This document shows, piece after piece, positions 25,457-34,587 of a DNA stretch of 64,000 bases (its first letter is position 1; every line of letters starts with the position of its first letter). The position numbers and the translations under genes are program-made. A model generated the notes under the pieces. That model had not been told where the DNA came from, did no database searches, and was given only the letters and a program-made list of their open reading frames with translations. Source of the DNA: a bacterium (GTDB lineage Bacteria; Verrucomicrobiota; Verrucomicrobiia; Limisphaerales; RI-55); assembly GCA_016124235.1 (NCBI GenBank), contig WGOC01000026.1, positions 1 to 64,000 on the forward strand, read 5' to 3'.

Positions 25457-26649
25457 GAGTTCTCTCCAAAATGAATTTTCTTCGCCGCGCGCAGGGCAAC
25501 TTCTTGCGCTTCTTCGACCGATTTTTCCAGCACGGTGATATGTCCCATTTTTCGGCCGGGACCACTCATCCGTTTTCCGTAAAGATGCAACCGCGCCCCG
25601 TTGATTCGCAACGTGGCGTCCAGGCCCTGCGGCCGACCGGGAGTCTTTTCTTTGCCCAGCAGGTTCACCATCACCGCCGCCGGGGCAACCATTAGCGGAT
25701 TTCCCAGCGGCCAGCCCATCACCGCGCGGACGTGATTTTCAAACTGCGAGCAGTCGCAGGCTTCAATGGTGTAGTGGCCGGAATTATGCACCCGTGGTGC
25801 GAGTTCATTGATCCGAATCTCGCCCGTGGCGGACAAAAACATTTCAACACCAAAACTGCCAATGCCGCCCACGGTTTCAACAGCCCGTGTTGCCAAGCTG
25901 GCCGCCCGCGTCGCAAGCTCTTCGGGTATTTGTGCTGGAGCTTTGACCACATGGCAAACGTGATTGCGCTGGACGGTCTCGACCACTGGATAGACCGCCG
26001 TGCCGCCGTCAGTGCCGCGGGTGACAATGACCGCCAGTTCCTTCACGAAGGGGACCCAAGTCTCAACGAGCAGTTCATTCTTGTCTCCATTCAAAACCCG
26101 CCAGCCAGCGGCAACATCAGCCTCGGATTTCAAAGTGTAGTTGCCTTTGCCATCGTAACCATTGCGGCGCGTTTTCAACACGAGGGGCCAGCCGAAGTTC
26201 ACTCCGGCGGCGATGATCTCGTCGGGCGTATTGACCGCGCGAAAGCCGGCCACTTCCAGTCCGGCACTCTGCAGTGCCTGCTTTTGTTTGAATTTATCCT
26301 GAGTGATCGCCACGCACGCGGCGCTGGGAAACACTTTGTGCCCCGCCTGTTCCAACACCTTGAGCGCGGCGGCGTCCACGAATTCATTTTCCAACGTGAT
26401 CACTTCGCAGCGTTCGGCGAATTTCAACAGCGTATCGCGGTCCGCCCAGTCACCGACAACACAGTCCGGCGAGAGGCGGGCCGCCGGGCTATGAGGGTTT
26501 TTCTCAAGGACCACCACTTCCACGCCGAGGGGCAACGCGGCGATGGCCGTCATGCGCGCGAGTTGGCCGCCGCCAATGATGCCCAGTCGCGCGGGATAGC
26601 TTTTGGTCCCGCTCGCCGTCTCGAAATCGGAATCGTAAGTTTCGTGCAT
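25453..26649 (-). CDS. purK: N5-carboxyaminoimidazole ribonucleotide synthase
   Basis: A 398-aa ATP-grasp enzyme. It uses ATP and bicarbonate to carboxylate aminoimidazole ribonucleotide. Motifs: [20 protein letters not shown] (preATP-grasp), [38 protein letters not shown] (ATP binding), [20 protein letters not shown] (metal-binding). The first 17 residues before GIIGGG form an extra leader. It begins 8 bases after the stop of dabA and overlaps purE by 4. This is a direct link between a bicarbonate transporter and a bicarbonate-using enzyme. Confidence 0.97.
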   Translation of the reverse strand: MHETYDSDFETASGTKSYPARLGIIGGGQLARMTAIAALPLGVEVVVLEKNPHSPAARLSPDCVVGDWADRDTLLKFAERCEVITLENEFVDAAALKVLEQAGHKVFPSAACVAITQDKFKQKQALQSAGLEVAGFRAVNTPDEIIAAGVNFGWPLVLKTRRNGYDGKGNYTLKSEADVAAGWRVLNGDKNELLVETWVPFVKELAVIVTRGTDGGTAVYPVVETVQRNHVCHVVKAPAQIPEELATRAASLATRAVETVGGIGSFGVEMFLSATGEIRINELAPRVHNSGHYTIEACDCSQFENHVRAVMGWPLGNPLMVAPAAVMVNLLGKEKTPGRPQGLDATLRINGARLHLYGKRMSGPGRKMGHITVLEKSVEEAQEVALRAAKKIHFGENS

Positions 26650-26657
26650 ATTTGAAT

Positions 26658-29177
26658 TCAGAGAGGTTGGTTTTGAAAGTCGCTGCCCGTGAAGCGATGG
26701 ATTTCGCTGCCGCTATTCTCAATGGCGAACAAGTGAACCCACCCGTTGGTCACCAGCTCACGCACACCCGGCTGGCGGGCGAGGATTTCCTTGATGTTTT
26801 CACGCGGGGCTTCAATGAAAACGCTCAGCCGTAGTGGTTCATGAACCCACCGGGTTCCGTCGTGCAGCGATTGGAGTGGCAAGCCTGGTCGCAAATCGCC
26901 GCCATTACCCTGCCACACACCAAACGTGCCGAGGATATTGTGCAGCACCTTGTTGCCGCTGCCGAACAGCCGGTTGTCCACGGTGGAGCCGTAGTATTGC
27001 AGGTTGATCCAACTGGCGACCACCATCGGCGCGCTCAGGATCAACTCGAGCGTCGATTTGTCCGCATCGAGATCTGCGTGGTAGTTGTGCAGAAAAACCC
27101 TGCCTCCGAGGTTCAGTCCTTTTGTCCGCTCCCGTGGTGCGGCGATGAATGCGGCGTTGCCGGCCAGCCCCCACTCCGGCCGCACTTGCGACCAATCGCG
27201 ACTGCGCCGCAAAACCTGCTGGTCCAAATCCGGGTCCGCCACGGTGCCCAGACCAAGCGAGGGAGCCCGTTCCCGCCGCGCCAGTTTGGAAGCGGAGGAC
27301 AACCATTCTTTGATTCGTTTGAGTTCCGTGGACTGGTCCGCAGTCAGGGAAGCATCCTCGTAAATCAGAATTTCGTCCGTGGTCGTGTTGTGCAGACCGG
27401 CGATGAACATGGTTTCGGTGGGAACGTCGATGCCCTGCGCGTTCAGTGCTTCGCGCACGGCGGGCTGATTCAGAATCGCCGCCGCAACCCGCGCATTGGC
27501 GTCGCCGGCGTGCCCGCCACAGGCGCCGCAATCCAGCGCGGAACCGTAGGGATTGTTCGTGGTCGCGCTGCCGTGCCCGCAGAGGAGAACGACTTTGGCA
27601 AAGTCGGATATCAGCCCCATGTTCTTCAACGCACCTGCGGCCAAGGCAACCTGGTCGACCGCCTCGATGCCGGTTTCCCCATGGTGACCGTCGCGCTCCG
27701 AAGAACAGACTTCGCGCTCAATTTTCGGTCGGAACGACTGACGTCCGCCGGCGTCCGCAAATCCCTGATCCGGTGACACCAGCGCGAGGGAATTCCGGGT
27801 CAACTTGACGCCGAACCAGAGTCCCGCCGTCTCGACGAACGAGAAGCATGAAATGGCGGAGGACTTGAACGCATTCCACGCGCCGTTGATGGTCTTGCGG
27901 AAGTCCATCCAGCGCAGCAATCCGGGCTCATCCGCGGCAACCGGATCGCAATGTGTTTCGCGCACCCGGAACTTCGGGGTCAGCAGCGCGGGGCATTGCG
28001 CACGGCCATTCGCGTGACCGAATTTGAAATGTTCAATGGGCATGCCAAAAAAGCCGGCGAAGCCGATGGTTTCAATTCGGTCCGACTGCGATTCGAGAGC
28101 CCGGCGGAACACTTCAGAGCGGACATCGATGCAAAAAACTGCCTGCAATGACTTTTGCGCGGGCGGTGTCGGCTGTGAGCGATGATCTTTCAGCTTTGTA
28201 ATCAGATCGCGCTGGTACCCGCATTCCAACGCCTGCTGCGCGATGAAGCGTGCGAGCACATTGTCAGACGTTTCCCCGCGTGCCGACACGGCGTGGGCGA
28301 GCTGCTTCCGCCATCCATCTTGGATTGTCTCGTCCTTGCCAAATTGCTGTCGCAACGCCAGGTCGAAAGTCAGGCGAATGGCGAGCAATTGAGCAAGAGC
28401 ATCATCGTTCTTCCGGGCGAGGTCTTGTTCGCGCGCGAGGTGCTGAACATAGCTGCTCCAGCCAGGCACGCTCATGAGCAGCCGATGCAGAAAGTCCACC
28501 TTTTGTGCGTCCGGCACACCCAGTTGATCGAGCGCGTGTTCGATCAGTTTCCAATGGTTATCGGAAAGGGCGTTGACAAACTCGCGGAAGTGTTTCAGGC
28601 CCGTCAACTCAGGATTGGCGTCGAGACGTGCGGCGGCCTTCCATGCGGCGAACAAATTGAGGTGGCGCCAAGGCATCCGCCACGAGGATTGCCCCTGATC
28701 GTAAAAGGCCGAGCACCACTTGGAAATTTCATCGACCACAAACGCGGCCCAGTCGGTTCCGCGGTGAGCATCGACCACGTCCGCGAACGTTGGCAGTGGG
28801 TTGACGGATTTCGACGCGGACTGTTTGAGCAACCTTTCCAGCGCGGTCAAATCGACCACGTCAATTCGCTGCGCCCACTCGGCGGGCAGTGAATCTTCCG
28901 CCGACACAATCGCCGCTCGGAAGTCGGTTTGGCGAATATGGCCGGACGCAATTTTATCCAGATAAAACTGGGCTGGCATTAACATCTCTCCACCGCTCAC
29001 ACGCTGAATCAATGTAGTCGCGTCGACAAAATGGCGATCCGTGAGGCCGAGGAACGGATTGACGGCGACGAAATTCTTCAGTGACCAGAGCGGAGGAATA
29101 CGCCGGCACGCAGCGCCGACATTTTCTTCGAGCGACGGAGACATTTGGCTCATCTCGGGTTCCAGAATGGCGTTCAT
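26658..29177 (-). CDS. dabA: Inorganic-carbon transporter subunit DabA (DUF2309)
   Basis: An 839-aa UPF0753/DUF2309 protein. DabA proteins resemble beta-carbonic anhydrases and, with DabB, drive one-way conversion of CO2 to bicarbonate using a cation gradient. The zinc-site pattern is complete: Cys349 and Asp351 in FCIDVRSE, His535 in LCGHGSATTNN and Cys550 in SALDCGACGGHAGDA, with the same His-to-Cys spacing of 15 as in the characterised protein. Other family blocks: RIPPLWSLKNFVAVNPFLG near the start and LIYEDASL near the end. Only 4 bases separate it from dabB upstream and 8 from purK downstream. Confidence 0.95.
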   Translation of the reverse strand: MNAILEPEMSQMSPSLEENVGAACRRIPPLWSLKNFVAVNPFLGLTDRHFVDATTLIQRVSGGEMLMPAQFYLDKIASGHIRQTDFRAAIVSAEDSLPAEWAQRIDVVDLTALERLLKQSASKSVNPLPTFADVVDAHRGTDWAAFVVDEISKWCSAFYDQGQSSWRMPWRHLNLFAAWKAAARLDANPELTGLKHFREFVNALSDNHWKLIEHALDQLGVPDAQKVDFLHRLLMSVPGWSSYVQHLAREQDLARKNDDALAQLLAIRLTFDLALRQQFGKDETIQDGWRKQLAHAVSARGETSDNVLARFIAQQALECGYQRDLITKLKDHRSQPTPPAQKSLQAVFCIDVRSEVFRRALESQSDRIETIGFAGFFGMPIEHFKFGHANGRAQCPALLTPKFRVRETHCDPVAADEPGLLRWMDFRKTINGAWNAFKSSAISCFSFVETAGLWFGVKLTRNSLALVSPDQGFADAGGRQSFRPKIEREVCSSERDGHHGETGIEAVDQVALAAGALKNMGLISDFAKVVLLCGHGSATTNNPYGSALDCGACGGHAGDANARVAAAILNQPAVREALNAQGIDVPTETMFIAGLHNTTTDEILIYEDASLTADQSTELKRIKEWLSSASKLARRERAPSLGLGTVADPDLDQQVLRRSRDWSQVRPEWGLAGNAAFIAAPRERTKGLNLGGRVFLHNYHADLDADKSTLELILSAPMVVASWINLQYYGSTVDNRLFGSGNKVLHNILGTFGVWQGNGGDLRPGLPLQSLHDGTRWVHEPLRLSVFIEAPRENIKEILARQPGVRELVTNGWVHLFAIENSGSEIHRFTGSDFQNQPL

Positions 29178-29181
29178 AAAA

Positions 29182-30795
29182 CTACTTTTTGAGCGTGTGG
29201 GATTTCACCGGCCAGACTGCGGCGACGGCGCGGTTCGCCAGGGTGTTGAAGTAAAATCCATTGCGCGCGTGGACGTAGAGCGCCTGGACGAATGGTCGGT
29301 CAGCCCATTGCGGCAGCTCCGTTTGCAGCACCAGAACAACCAGAAAGAGGAGCAGCAACGTCACCAGCACGATCGCACCGGGCAGCGATTGAAGCTGTGA
29401 GTTGACCCATTCGTGGTGATCAAGTAGGCGGGTGAAAAGGGCGTGCAGCGAGAAGAACGTGGTCACGAGACCGGTGCCGAAGGCCAGTCCAAACGCCGCC
29501 AGCGGCAAACTTAACGACCGGCCCCAGAGATTCCACAGGACGTAGGCCAGGGCCATTGCAAACGCACATCCAAGTGCCGCCTGCCCGGGCTCGTTCCGGT
29601 AACTGATCCCGAAAAGCCACGCACAACCTAGCGCCAGCACGATGGCCGACCCGAAGGAAACAGCGAGCGTGACCGGATGTGCGTTGGGCTTTTCCGCCGG
29701 CACCCATGCCGATTTGGCGAGACTGACCATGCTGCCGGACGAAAGGAATGCGTGGGCCTTGTAGAGTGAATGGGCGACCAGATGCAGCACTGCCAGGCTG
29801 AATGCGCCGAGGCCGCATTCGAGCATCATGAAGCCCATCTGCGCCACGGTCGAAAAAGCGAGGGAGCGTTTGACGCTCGCGTGGGTGAGCATTACCAGCG
29901 ACGCGAACAGCGCAGTGAATGCCCCGGCCAGCGCCAGCACGGAGAGCGCCCCGGGCGAAAGCGTGATCAGCGGACTCAACCGGATGACGAGAAACCCGCC
30001 CGCGTTGATAATGCCCGCATGCATCAACGCAGAAACGGGCGTGGGCGTCTCCATCGTATCCGGCAGCCAGCTATGGAAGGGGAACTGTGCGGACTTCATC
30101 ATTGCTCCGGTGACGAGCAGGAAGCAAATGGCTGTCAGTTGCCAGCTGCCGGCGGTGGCGTACTCCCGCAACTGGTGAGTCCGGGCGAAAATGTCCGAAA
30201 AACTCCAGGTGTGAAATTGCTGCCATACCAGGATTAACACCGCCACCAGACACACATCACCGAGTCGACTGATGATGAATTTCTTGCGCGCGGCGAGAAT
30301 GGCGCCGGGTCGTTCCCGATAAAACACCAGCAACTGATGCAGGCACCAGCTGGTGGCCGACCAGGCCAGGGCGAACTGCAGAAGATTGCCGGAGATGACG
30401 AGCGTTAGCACGGAGCCGCCGGTCAGGCAGAGCCATTTGACGAACCGGCCTTGGGCCGGATCGCCCGCAAGATAGTTGATTGAAAACCGCGAAACGATCG
30501 CGATCAGGAACGCTACCAGTGTCAGGACGATCGCCGAGAGATTGTCAAAATAGACGCTGAGTTGGAATGGCCCAAACACGTCAATTTGCAGGTTGCATCG
30601 CCCAGACCAGAAGAGACTCGCGGCGGCGGTCAACGCAAAGGTCAGGGCGGCGAGGGCGACTTTGGCCGCCGCCTGGGCGGCCCGCCGACCATCGAGATTG
30701 AGGCGGTAAGCGGGCAGTAATCCGTATCCCAACAACACGAGTGGACCGGCGGCGGCGAATACGGCAGTCAAGGCAAGTGGCGTTTCAATATTCAT
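29182..30795 (-). CDS. dabB: DabB, NuoL/MrpA-type cation-conducting membrane subunit
   Basis: A 537-aa polytopic protein of the proton-conducting transporter (NADH-quinone oxidoreductase chain 5/L) family, with about 13-14 hydrophobic segments. Family motifs: LSVYFDNLSAIVLTLVAFLI; SRFSINYLAGDPAQGRFVKW; FHSWLPDTMETPTPVSALMH, with the conserved Pro-rich loop and the Lys/His helix region; LMLTHASVKRSLAFSTVAQM. No other complex I genes are near, and the partner is dabA. It supplies the cation flux that powers DabA. First gene of the operon; its start at 30795 faces the LysR gene across 91 bases. Confidence 0.93.
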   Translation of the reverse strand: MNIETPLALTAVFAAAGPLVLLGYGLLPAYRLNLDGRRAAQAAAKVALAALTFALTAAASLFWSGRCNLQIDVFGPFQLSVYFDNLSAIVLTLVAFLIAIVSRFSINYLAGDPAQGRFVKWLCLTGGSVLTLVISGNLLQFALAWSATSWCLHQLLVFYRERPGAILAARKKFIISRLGDVCLVAVLILVWQQFHTWSFSDIFARTHQLREYATAGSWQLTAICFLLVTGAMMKSAQFPFHSWLPDTMETPTPVSALMHAGIINAGGFLVIRLSPLITLSPGALSVLALAGAFTALFASLVMLTHASVKRSLAFSTVAQMGFMMLECGLGAFSLAVLHLVAHSLYKAHAFLSSGSMVSLAKSAWVPAEKPNAHPVTLAVSFGSAIVLALGCAWLFGISYRNEPGQAALGCAFAMALAYVLWNLWGRSLSLPLAAFGLAFGTGLVTTFFSLHALFTRLLDHHEWVNSQLQSLPGAIVLVTLLLLFLVVLVLQTELPQWADRPFVQALYVHARNGFYFNTLANRAVAAVWPVKSHTLKK

Positions 30796-30868
30796 AGTTC
30801 ACGTAAACAGCGAGAGGAAGCTAGCGATGGTATGGGATTCGTACAAATAGATTGTTCCTATCAATATC

Positions 30869-30883
30869 ATCGGTTATTCCGAT
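30869..30883. promoter_or_regulatory. LysR-type operator in the dabB-LysR intergenic region
   Basis: ATCGG-TTATT-CCGAT is a perfect 5-bp-arm palindrome with a 5-base spacer, and contains a T-N11-A LysR box. It lies 3 bases upstream of the LysR ATG at 30887 and about 75 bases from the dabB start, so one site could serve autoregulation and dabB activation. It repeats the geometry of 3242-3256 with different bases in the arms. Confidence 0.55.
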
Positions 30884-30886
30884 ATA

Positions 30887-31810
30887 ATGAATTCGGCATT
30901 CGAGAATCCCCAGTGGTTGAACTACCACCATCTCCGCCATTTCTGGATGATTGCCAGGCATCGCAGCATGACCCGCGCGGCAGAGAAATTGAAGATCTCG
31001 CAATCCACCCTGAGCGAGCAGTTGTCGCAGCTGGAGGATTGGTTGGGGCAGTTGCTTTTTGACCGGCGGGGCAAACAACTGCAATTGACCGACGCGGGCC
31101 GGATGGCGATGGATTACGCGGAAGCGATTTTTACGAGCGGCCACGAACTGATCACGCGCTTTCGCCAATCGGGTGAGACACAGCACCGGACATTGCGCAT
31201 TGGGGCGGTGGGACCACTTTCCAAGAACCTGCAATTTGATTTCATCCAGCCGCTACTCGCGGATGCGCGCACCAAGGTGGTCGTGGTCGCGGGCGCGCTC
31301 GATGAATTGTCGCGCCAGTTGCTGGAGCACCAGTTGGATCTGGTGCTATCGAACATCCCGTTGCGCGCGGATCAAAACGCCGAGGTGTTCAATCACCTGC
31401 TTGGTGAAATGCCGGTGTTTTTGGTCGGAGGAAAGAAGATGAAGATGTCGCCAGGTCGATTTCCCAAATCGCTGCGAGGTGTCCCGCTGTTTCTTCCGAG
31501 TCGCCAAAGTGATGTACGTGCCGAATTTGATTTGATGCTGGCGCGGGCAAGGGTGGAGCCAGTCGTTCACGCGGAGGTTGACGACATGGCATTGCTGCGT
31601 TTGCTTGCCTTGTCCGGCGAGGGACTTGCCTTGATTTCGAAAATCATTGTTGAGCGGGAGTTGAATTCGCGTGAGATCAAATTCATGCAGCGGGTACCCG
31701 CAATACGGGAAAAGTTTTACGCATTGGCTGTACGCAAACGTTTCCAAAACGAGTGGCTCGAGGGCATCGTTGACGTTTTTCGCGATCGGCTCCGAGCACT
31801 GGCGAAATAG
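30887..31810 (+). CDS. LysR-family regulator, NhaR-like, divergent from dabBA
   Basis: A 307-aa LysR-type regulator. HTH domain: WLNYHHLRHFWMIARHRSMT, then AEKLKISQSTLSEQLSQLE. Effector domain about 95-295. The YHHLR-FW signature ties it to the NhaR-like regulator at 2330-3229. The annotated ATG at 30887 is almost touching the palindrome at 30869-30883 and has no ribosome-binding site, so the message may be leaderless, or translation may start at a TTG a few codons in (before NYHH). Position makes it the likely regulator of dabB-dabA-purK-purE, responding perhaps to CO2 limitation or ion balance. Confidence 0.9.
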   Translation: MNSAFENPQWLNYHHLRHFWMIARHRSMTRAAEKLKISQSTLSEQLSQLEDWLGQLLFDRRGKQLQLTDAGRMAMDYAEAIFTSGHELITRFRQSGETQHRTLRIGAVGPLSKNLQFDFIQPLLADARTKVVVVAGALDELSRQLLEHQLDLVLSNIPLRADQNAEVFNHLLGEMPVFLVGGKKMKMSPGRFPKSLRGVPLFLPSRQSDVRAEFDLMLARARVEPVVHAEVDDMALLRLLALSGEGLALISKIIVERELNSREIKFMQRVPAIREKFYALAVRKRFQNEWLEGIVDVFRDRLRALAK

Positions 31811-31952
31811 TATCGATCAACCGGATGGAGAGTGGCAGTCACACCGACCAGAGGTCGTCTGTCGTGCCCGGCACGTGCACCGTACTTCACCAAGCACCAA
31901 CACTTCACGCGGGAGGCGCGTTTCTCGAGATTGGAGGCAACCTCGTGGAGTT

Positions 31953-33695
31953 CTAATTCTCGGGCATGTGACCCGTGTTCCAATAAAGTTCCATTTCCTC
32001 GGCGGACGGGACTTTTAATGGGCGGATCACGCGGAAACCAACGGTTTGTGCGTCGGTGAGATACCAGATGCTCTTGGGCAATTGCGGATCCTGGCGCTTC
32101 CAGTCTTTGCTCGAAGCCCGGCGGGCGGCGCTGCGGAGTTTTGCTGGTTCGTCATCATCCCATGAACCACCGCGCACCACACGCGGATAGAGCGTCTTGG
32201 CCTGGTTCCAAGGCTCGGTAACCGTCTTATTCACGAACTGCTGATAGAAATCCGCCTGATACTGGTCGAGCGTCCATTCGGCGACATTGCCGTGCATATC
32301 GTAGAGTCCCCAAGGATTGGGCTTTTTCTTTCCGACTTTTTGGTACTTCCAATCGCTGTTGTCGCCATACCAGGCGTATTGTCCCAGTTGTTTGGGATCA
32401 TCGCCAAACGAATAGGCGGTGGTCGTGCCCGCGCGGCAGGCGTATTCCCACTCTGCTTCGGTCGGCAAACGATAGAATTGACCGGTCTTGGCACTCAGCC
32501 ACTGGCAATACTTATTGGCGGCGTGCTGGGTCATGCTGATCGCCGGGTAACCGTCCTTGCCCATGCCGAAGCTCATCTCCACGTAAGGTTGCGTGGGGCG
32601 CGCCTGGGCATCGGTCAAGGCATTGAGCTGCGGATCAATCTTGTGCATTTCGCGAATCATCTTTTCCTGATGCGGATACATGAAGAGCTCAAATGCGTTC
32701 CAGGTGGTCTCGGTCTTGGCCATCCAGAAGGGCTCAATCTTGACCTCGTGTTGCGGCGACTCATCAGGCTGATGACCTTTTTCGGAATCGGGGCTTCCCA
32801 TCAGGAATTCGCCAGCGGGGATGGGCACCATATCGAAGCTCACGTCGCTGCCTGGGATCGTCGTCGAGTAGCCCTGCATGTCGGCTTGCGAGGTTGGACC
32901 GGGGGTCGCGGCGATTTTCTCCCGAATGGCTTTGACCTTCTCGAGTTCGTTGCCGGAATCGGCGAGCGTCGCCTTCCGGGCGATCAGGTTGATTCCATCG
33001 GGCCACGGCGCGCCTTGCTCGATCCATTTGCGAAGCAGCTCCATTTGTTTCTTGGTCAAGGGATCGCCCTTGCCTTCCGGCGGCATGAGATCTTCGTCGT
33101 CCTTGGCGAGCGTCGTGGAAACGTAAAGTTCACTCTTCGCCGGGTTGAAGGGAACAATGTTGGGAGCATTGTCACCACTCTCGAAGGAGTCCTTCTTTGT
33201 ATCGAGGCTCAGACCGCCTTTGGCCTTGCCGGACATGTGACAGCGCACGCAATTCAGTTCCAATATCGGCTGGATGTCCGTGGCAAAATCGACTCGTTCC
33301 TGCTGGGCCAAAGTAACGCCGTCGGGCCATTTGGCGCCCTCGGCGATCCACTCCTTGATCACGGCGGTGAGCTCGGCCGGCAGCGGGCCACCCTTTTTGG
33401 CGGGCGGCATGACATCATCGTCGTCCGCGGGCAGCGTCATGGACTTGAGCAGATAGCTGTCATCGGGGCTGCCGGGCTTCAGAACCTCACCGCTGCTGCT
33501 GCCTTTCAAGACGGCGGCGAGCGTGGTCAGGTCCAGTTTGCCCTCTGCCTTGTCCGGCTTGTGGCAGGCGACGCAGTTGGCTTCGAGAATCGGTTTGACC
33601 TCCGTATTGAAGTCAGCGCCAGATGCGGCGAGCGCAGTGAACGAAACCAGCCCAACGAGCAGGCTGCCGGTATGCAAACGGAATGGAGCGATCAT
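31953..33695 (-). CDS. PSCyt1-PSCyt1-formylglycine-enzyme-like fusion, secreted
   Basis: A 580-aa exported protein. Signal peptide in residues 1-26 (start at 33695 chosen to give it). Two planctomycete-type cytochrome c domains: Cys41-x-x-Cys44-His45 (CVACHKPDKAEGKLDL) and Cys149-x-x-Cys152-His153 (CVRCHMSGKAKGGLSL), each followed by a methionine loop (DDDDVMPPAKKGG; DDEDLMPPEGKGD) that can supply the second heme ligand. A SUMF1/FGE-sulfatase domain fills about 285-570 (VPIPAGEFLMGSPDSEKGH; YRLPTEAEWEYACRAGTTTA; GLYDMHGNVAEWTLDQY; RVVRGGSWDDD). Probably a periplasmic electron-transfer protein with a C-type-lectin-like SUMF1 fold of unknown activity. Confidence 0.9.
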   Translation of the reverse strand: MIAPFRLHTGSLLVGLVSFTALAASGADFNTEVKPILEANCVACHKPDKAEGKLDLTTLAAVLKGSSSGEVLKPGSPDDSYLLKSMTLPADDDDVMPPAKKGGPLPAELTAVIKEWIAEGAKWPDGVTLAQQERVDFATDIQPILELNCVRCHMSGKAKGGLSLDTKKDSFESGDNAPNIVPFNPAKSELYVSTTLAKDDEDLMPPEGKGDPLTKKQMELLRKWIEQGAPWPDGINLIARKATLADSGNELEKVKAIREKIAATPGPTSQADMQGYSTTIPGSDVSFDMVPIPAGEFLMGSPDSEKGHQPDESPQHEVKIEPFWMAKTETTWNAFELFMYPHQEKMIREMHKIDPQLNALTDAQARPTQPYVEMSFGMGKDGYPAISMTQHAANKYCQWLSAKTGQFYRLPTEAEWEYACRAGTTTAYSFGDDPKQLGQYAWYGDNSDWKYQKVGKKKPNPWGLYDMHGNVAEWTLDQYQADFYQQFVNKTVTEPWNQAKTLYPRVVRGGSWDDDEPAKLRSAARRASSKDWKRQDPQLPKSIWYLTDAQTVGFRVIRPLKVPSAEEMELYWNTGHMPEN

Positions 33696-33802
33696 GATAA
33701 TTAGACTTAATGGACGCTGCGACGACTGTTTCGCTTGAGCCACATTTTGTCAAAACGAAGCTCTGATTTCGCCCCAAAACGATGATTCGTTGATGGCCGT
33801 CA

Positions 33803-34210
33803 TTAGTTGAACTGCCGGTTCAACTCGTCGACTTGGCCATTCAAGGTCAGCAGATCATAGAGCCAGCCGACGCCCAATAGGCCACCCGTCAACAAATAGA
33901 GGATGCCGGTGAGGATCTTTCCCTGATAAAAACGATGGATTCCCAACGGGCCGAGAAACACGAGGAGTATCCACGCGGCGGAATAATCATAACGACCGGC
34001 TGCGTAACGTCGATCGGCGGAGCGATCAAGAGAAGGAATCAAAAAGAGATCGATGATCCAGCCGATGCCCAACAATCCAAGCGTGAAAAACCACAGAATG
34101 CCGGTGATCTGCCGGCCGTAATAGAACCGATGGGCGCCCATGAAACCAAAGATCCAGAGAATGTAACCGATGGTCTTGCTGTGCGTGTCGTTATTCATGG
34201 CATTCATCAT
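33803..34210 (-). CDS. TM2-domain membrane protein, two copies
   Basis: A 135-aa protein with two tandem TM2 domains: GYILWIFGFMGAHRFYYGRQ, with the helix LWFFTLGLLGIGWIIDLFLI; then ILLVFLGPLGIHRFYQGKIL, with LYLLTGGLLGVGWLYDLLTL. The shared G-x-H-R-F-Y-x-G turn marks the family. Function unknown; such proteins are small integral inner-membrane proteins. The start may equally be the Met at residue 5. Confidence 0.9.
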   Translation of the reverse strand: MMNAMNNDTHSKTIGYILWIFGFMGAHRFYYGRQITGILWFFTLGLLGIGWIIDLFLIPSLDRSADRRYAAGRYDYSAAWILLVFLGPLGIHRFYQGKILTGILYLLTGGLLGVGWLYDLLTLNGQVDELNRQFN

Positions 34211-34587
34211 CTGCCAAAACTACACCGCGGAGCCAATATAAGTTGCTGATTTTGTTGTAGCGCGGGCCGAGTGGGGGCAGGGCCGGCGCGGCCGGGACAC
34301 GTCGTTGCAACCGTTGGTTCCGCAGGTGCGTGATCGCACATCTTCGCGCACTTCTATTTGCCAAAGGAGGGTCGGTTTAGTCCAAAGGACGGCTAACGAC
34401 CCGAAGGAGGGAATCCGATCAGATGGAAGCGAAAAGCAACGGTGCTTCGAAGGCAGACAAGCCAGGATTGGCGACTGCCACCTCACGAGTTCAATCCGCT
34501 CACCTGAGGCGCCGTGATAGATGCGCGCTTCGGGTGACATATTTGGATCGGCAAGAATCGCCTGTTGCTCAACCCAAACATGACGTT

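Noticed and set aside
32292-33704. Plus-strand frame of 470 codons
   Set aside because: It is antisense to the PSCyt1-SUMF1 gene, which has heme motifs and family blocks in the minus strand.
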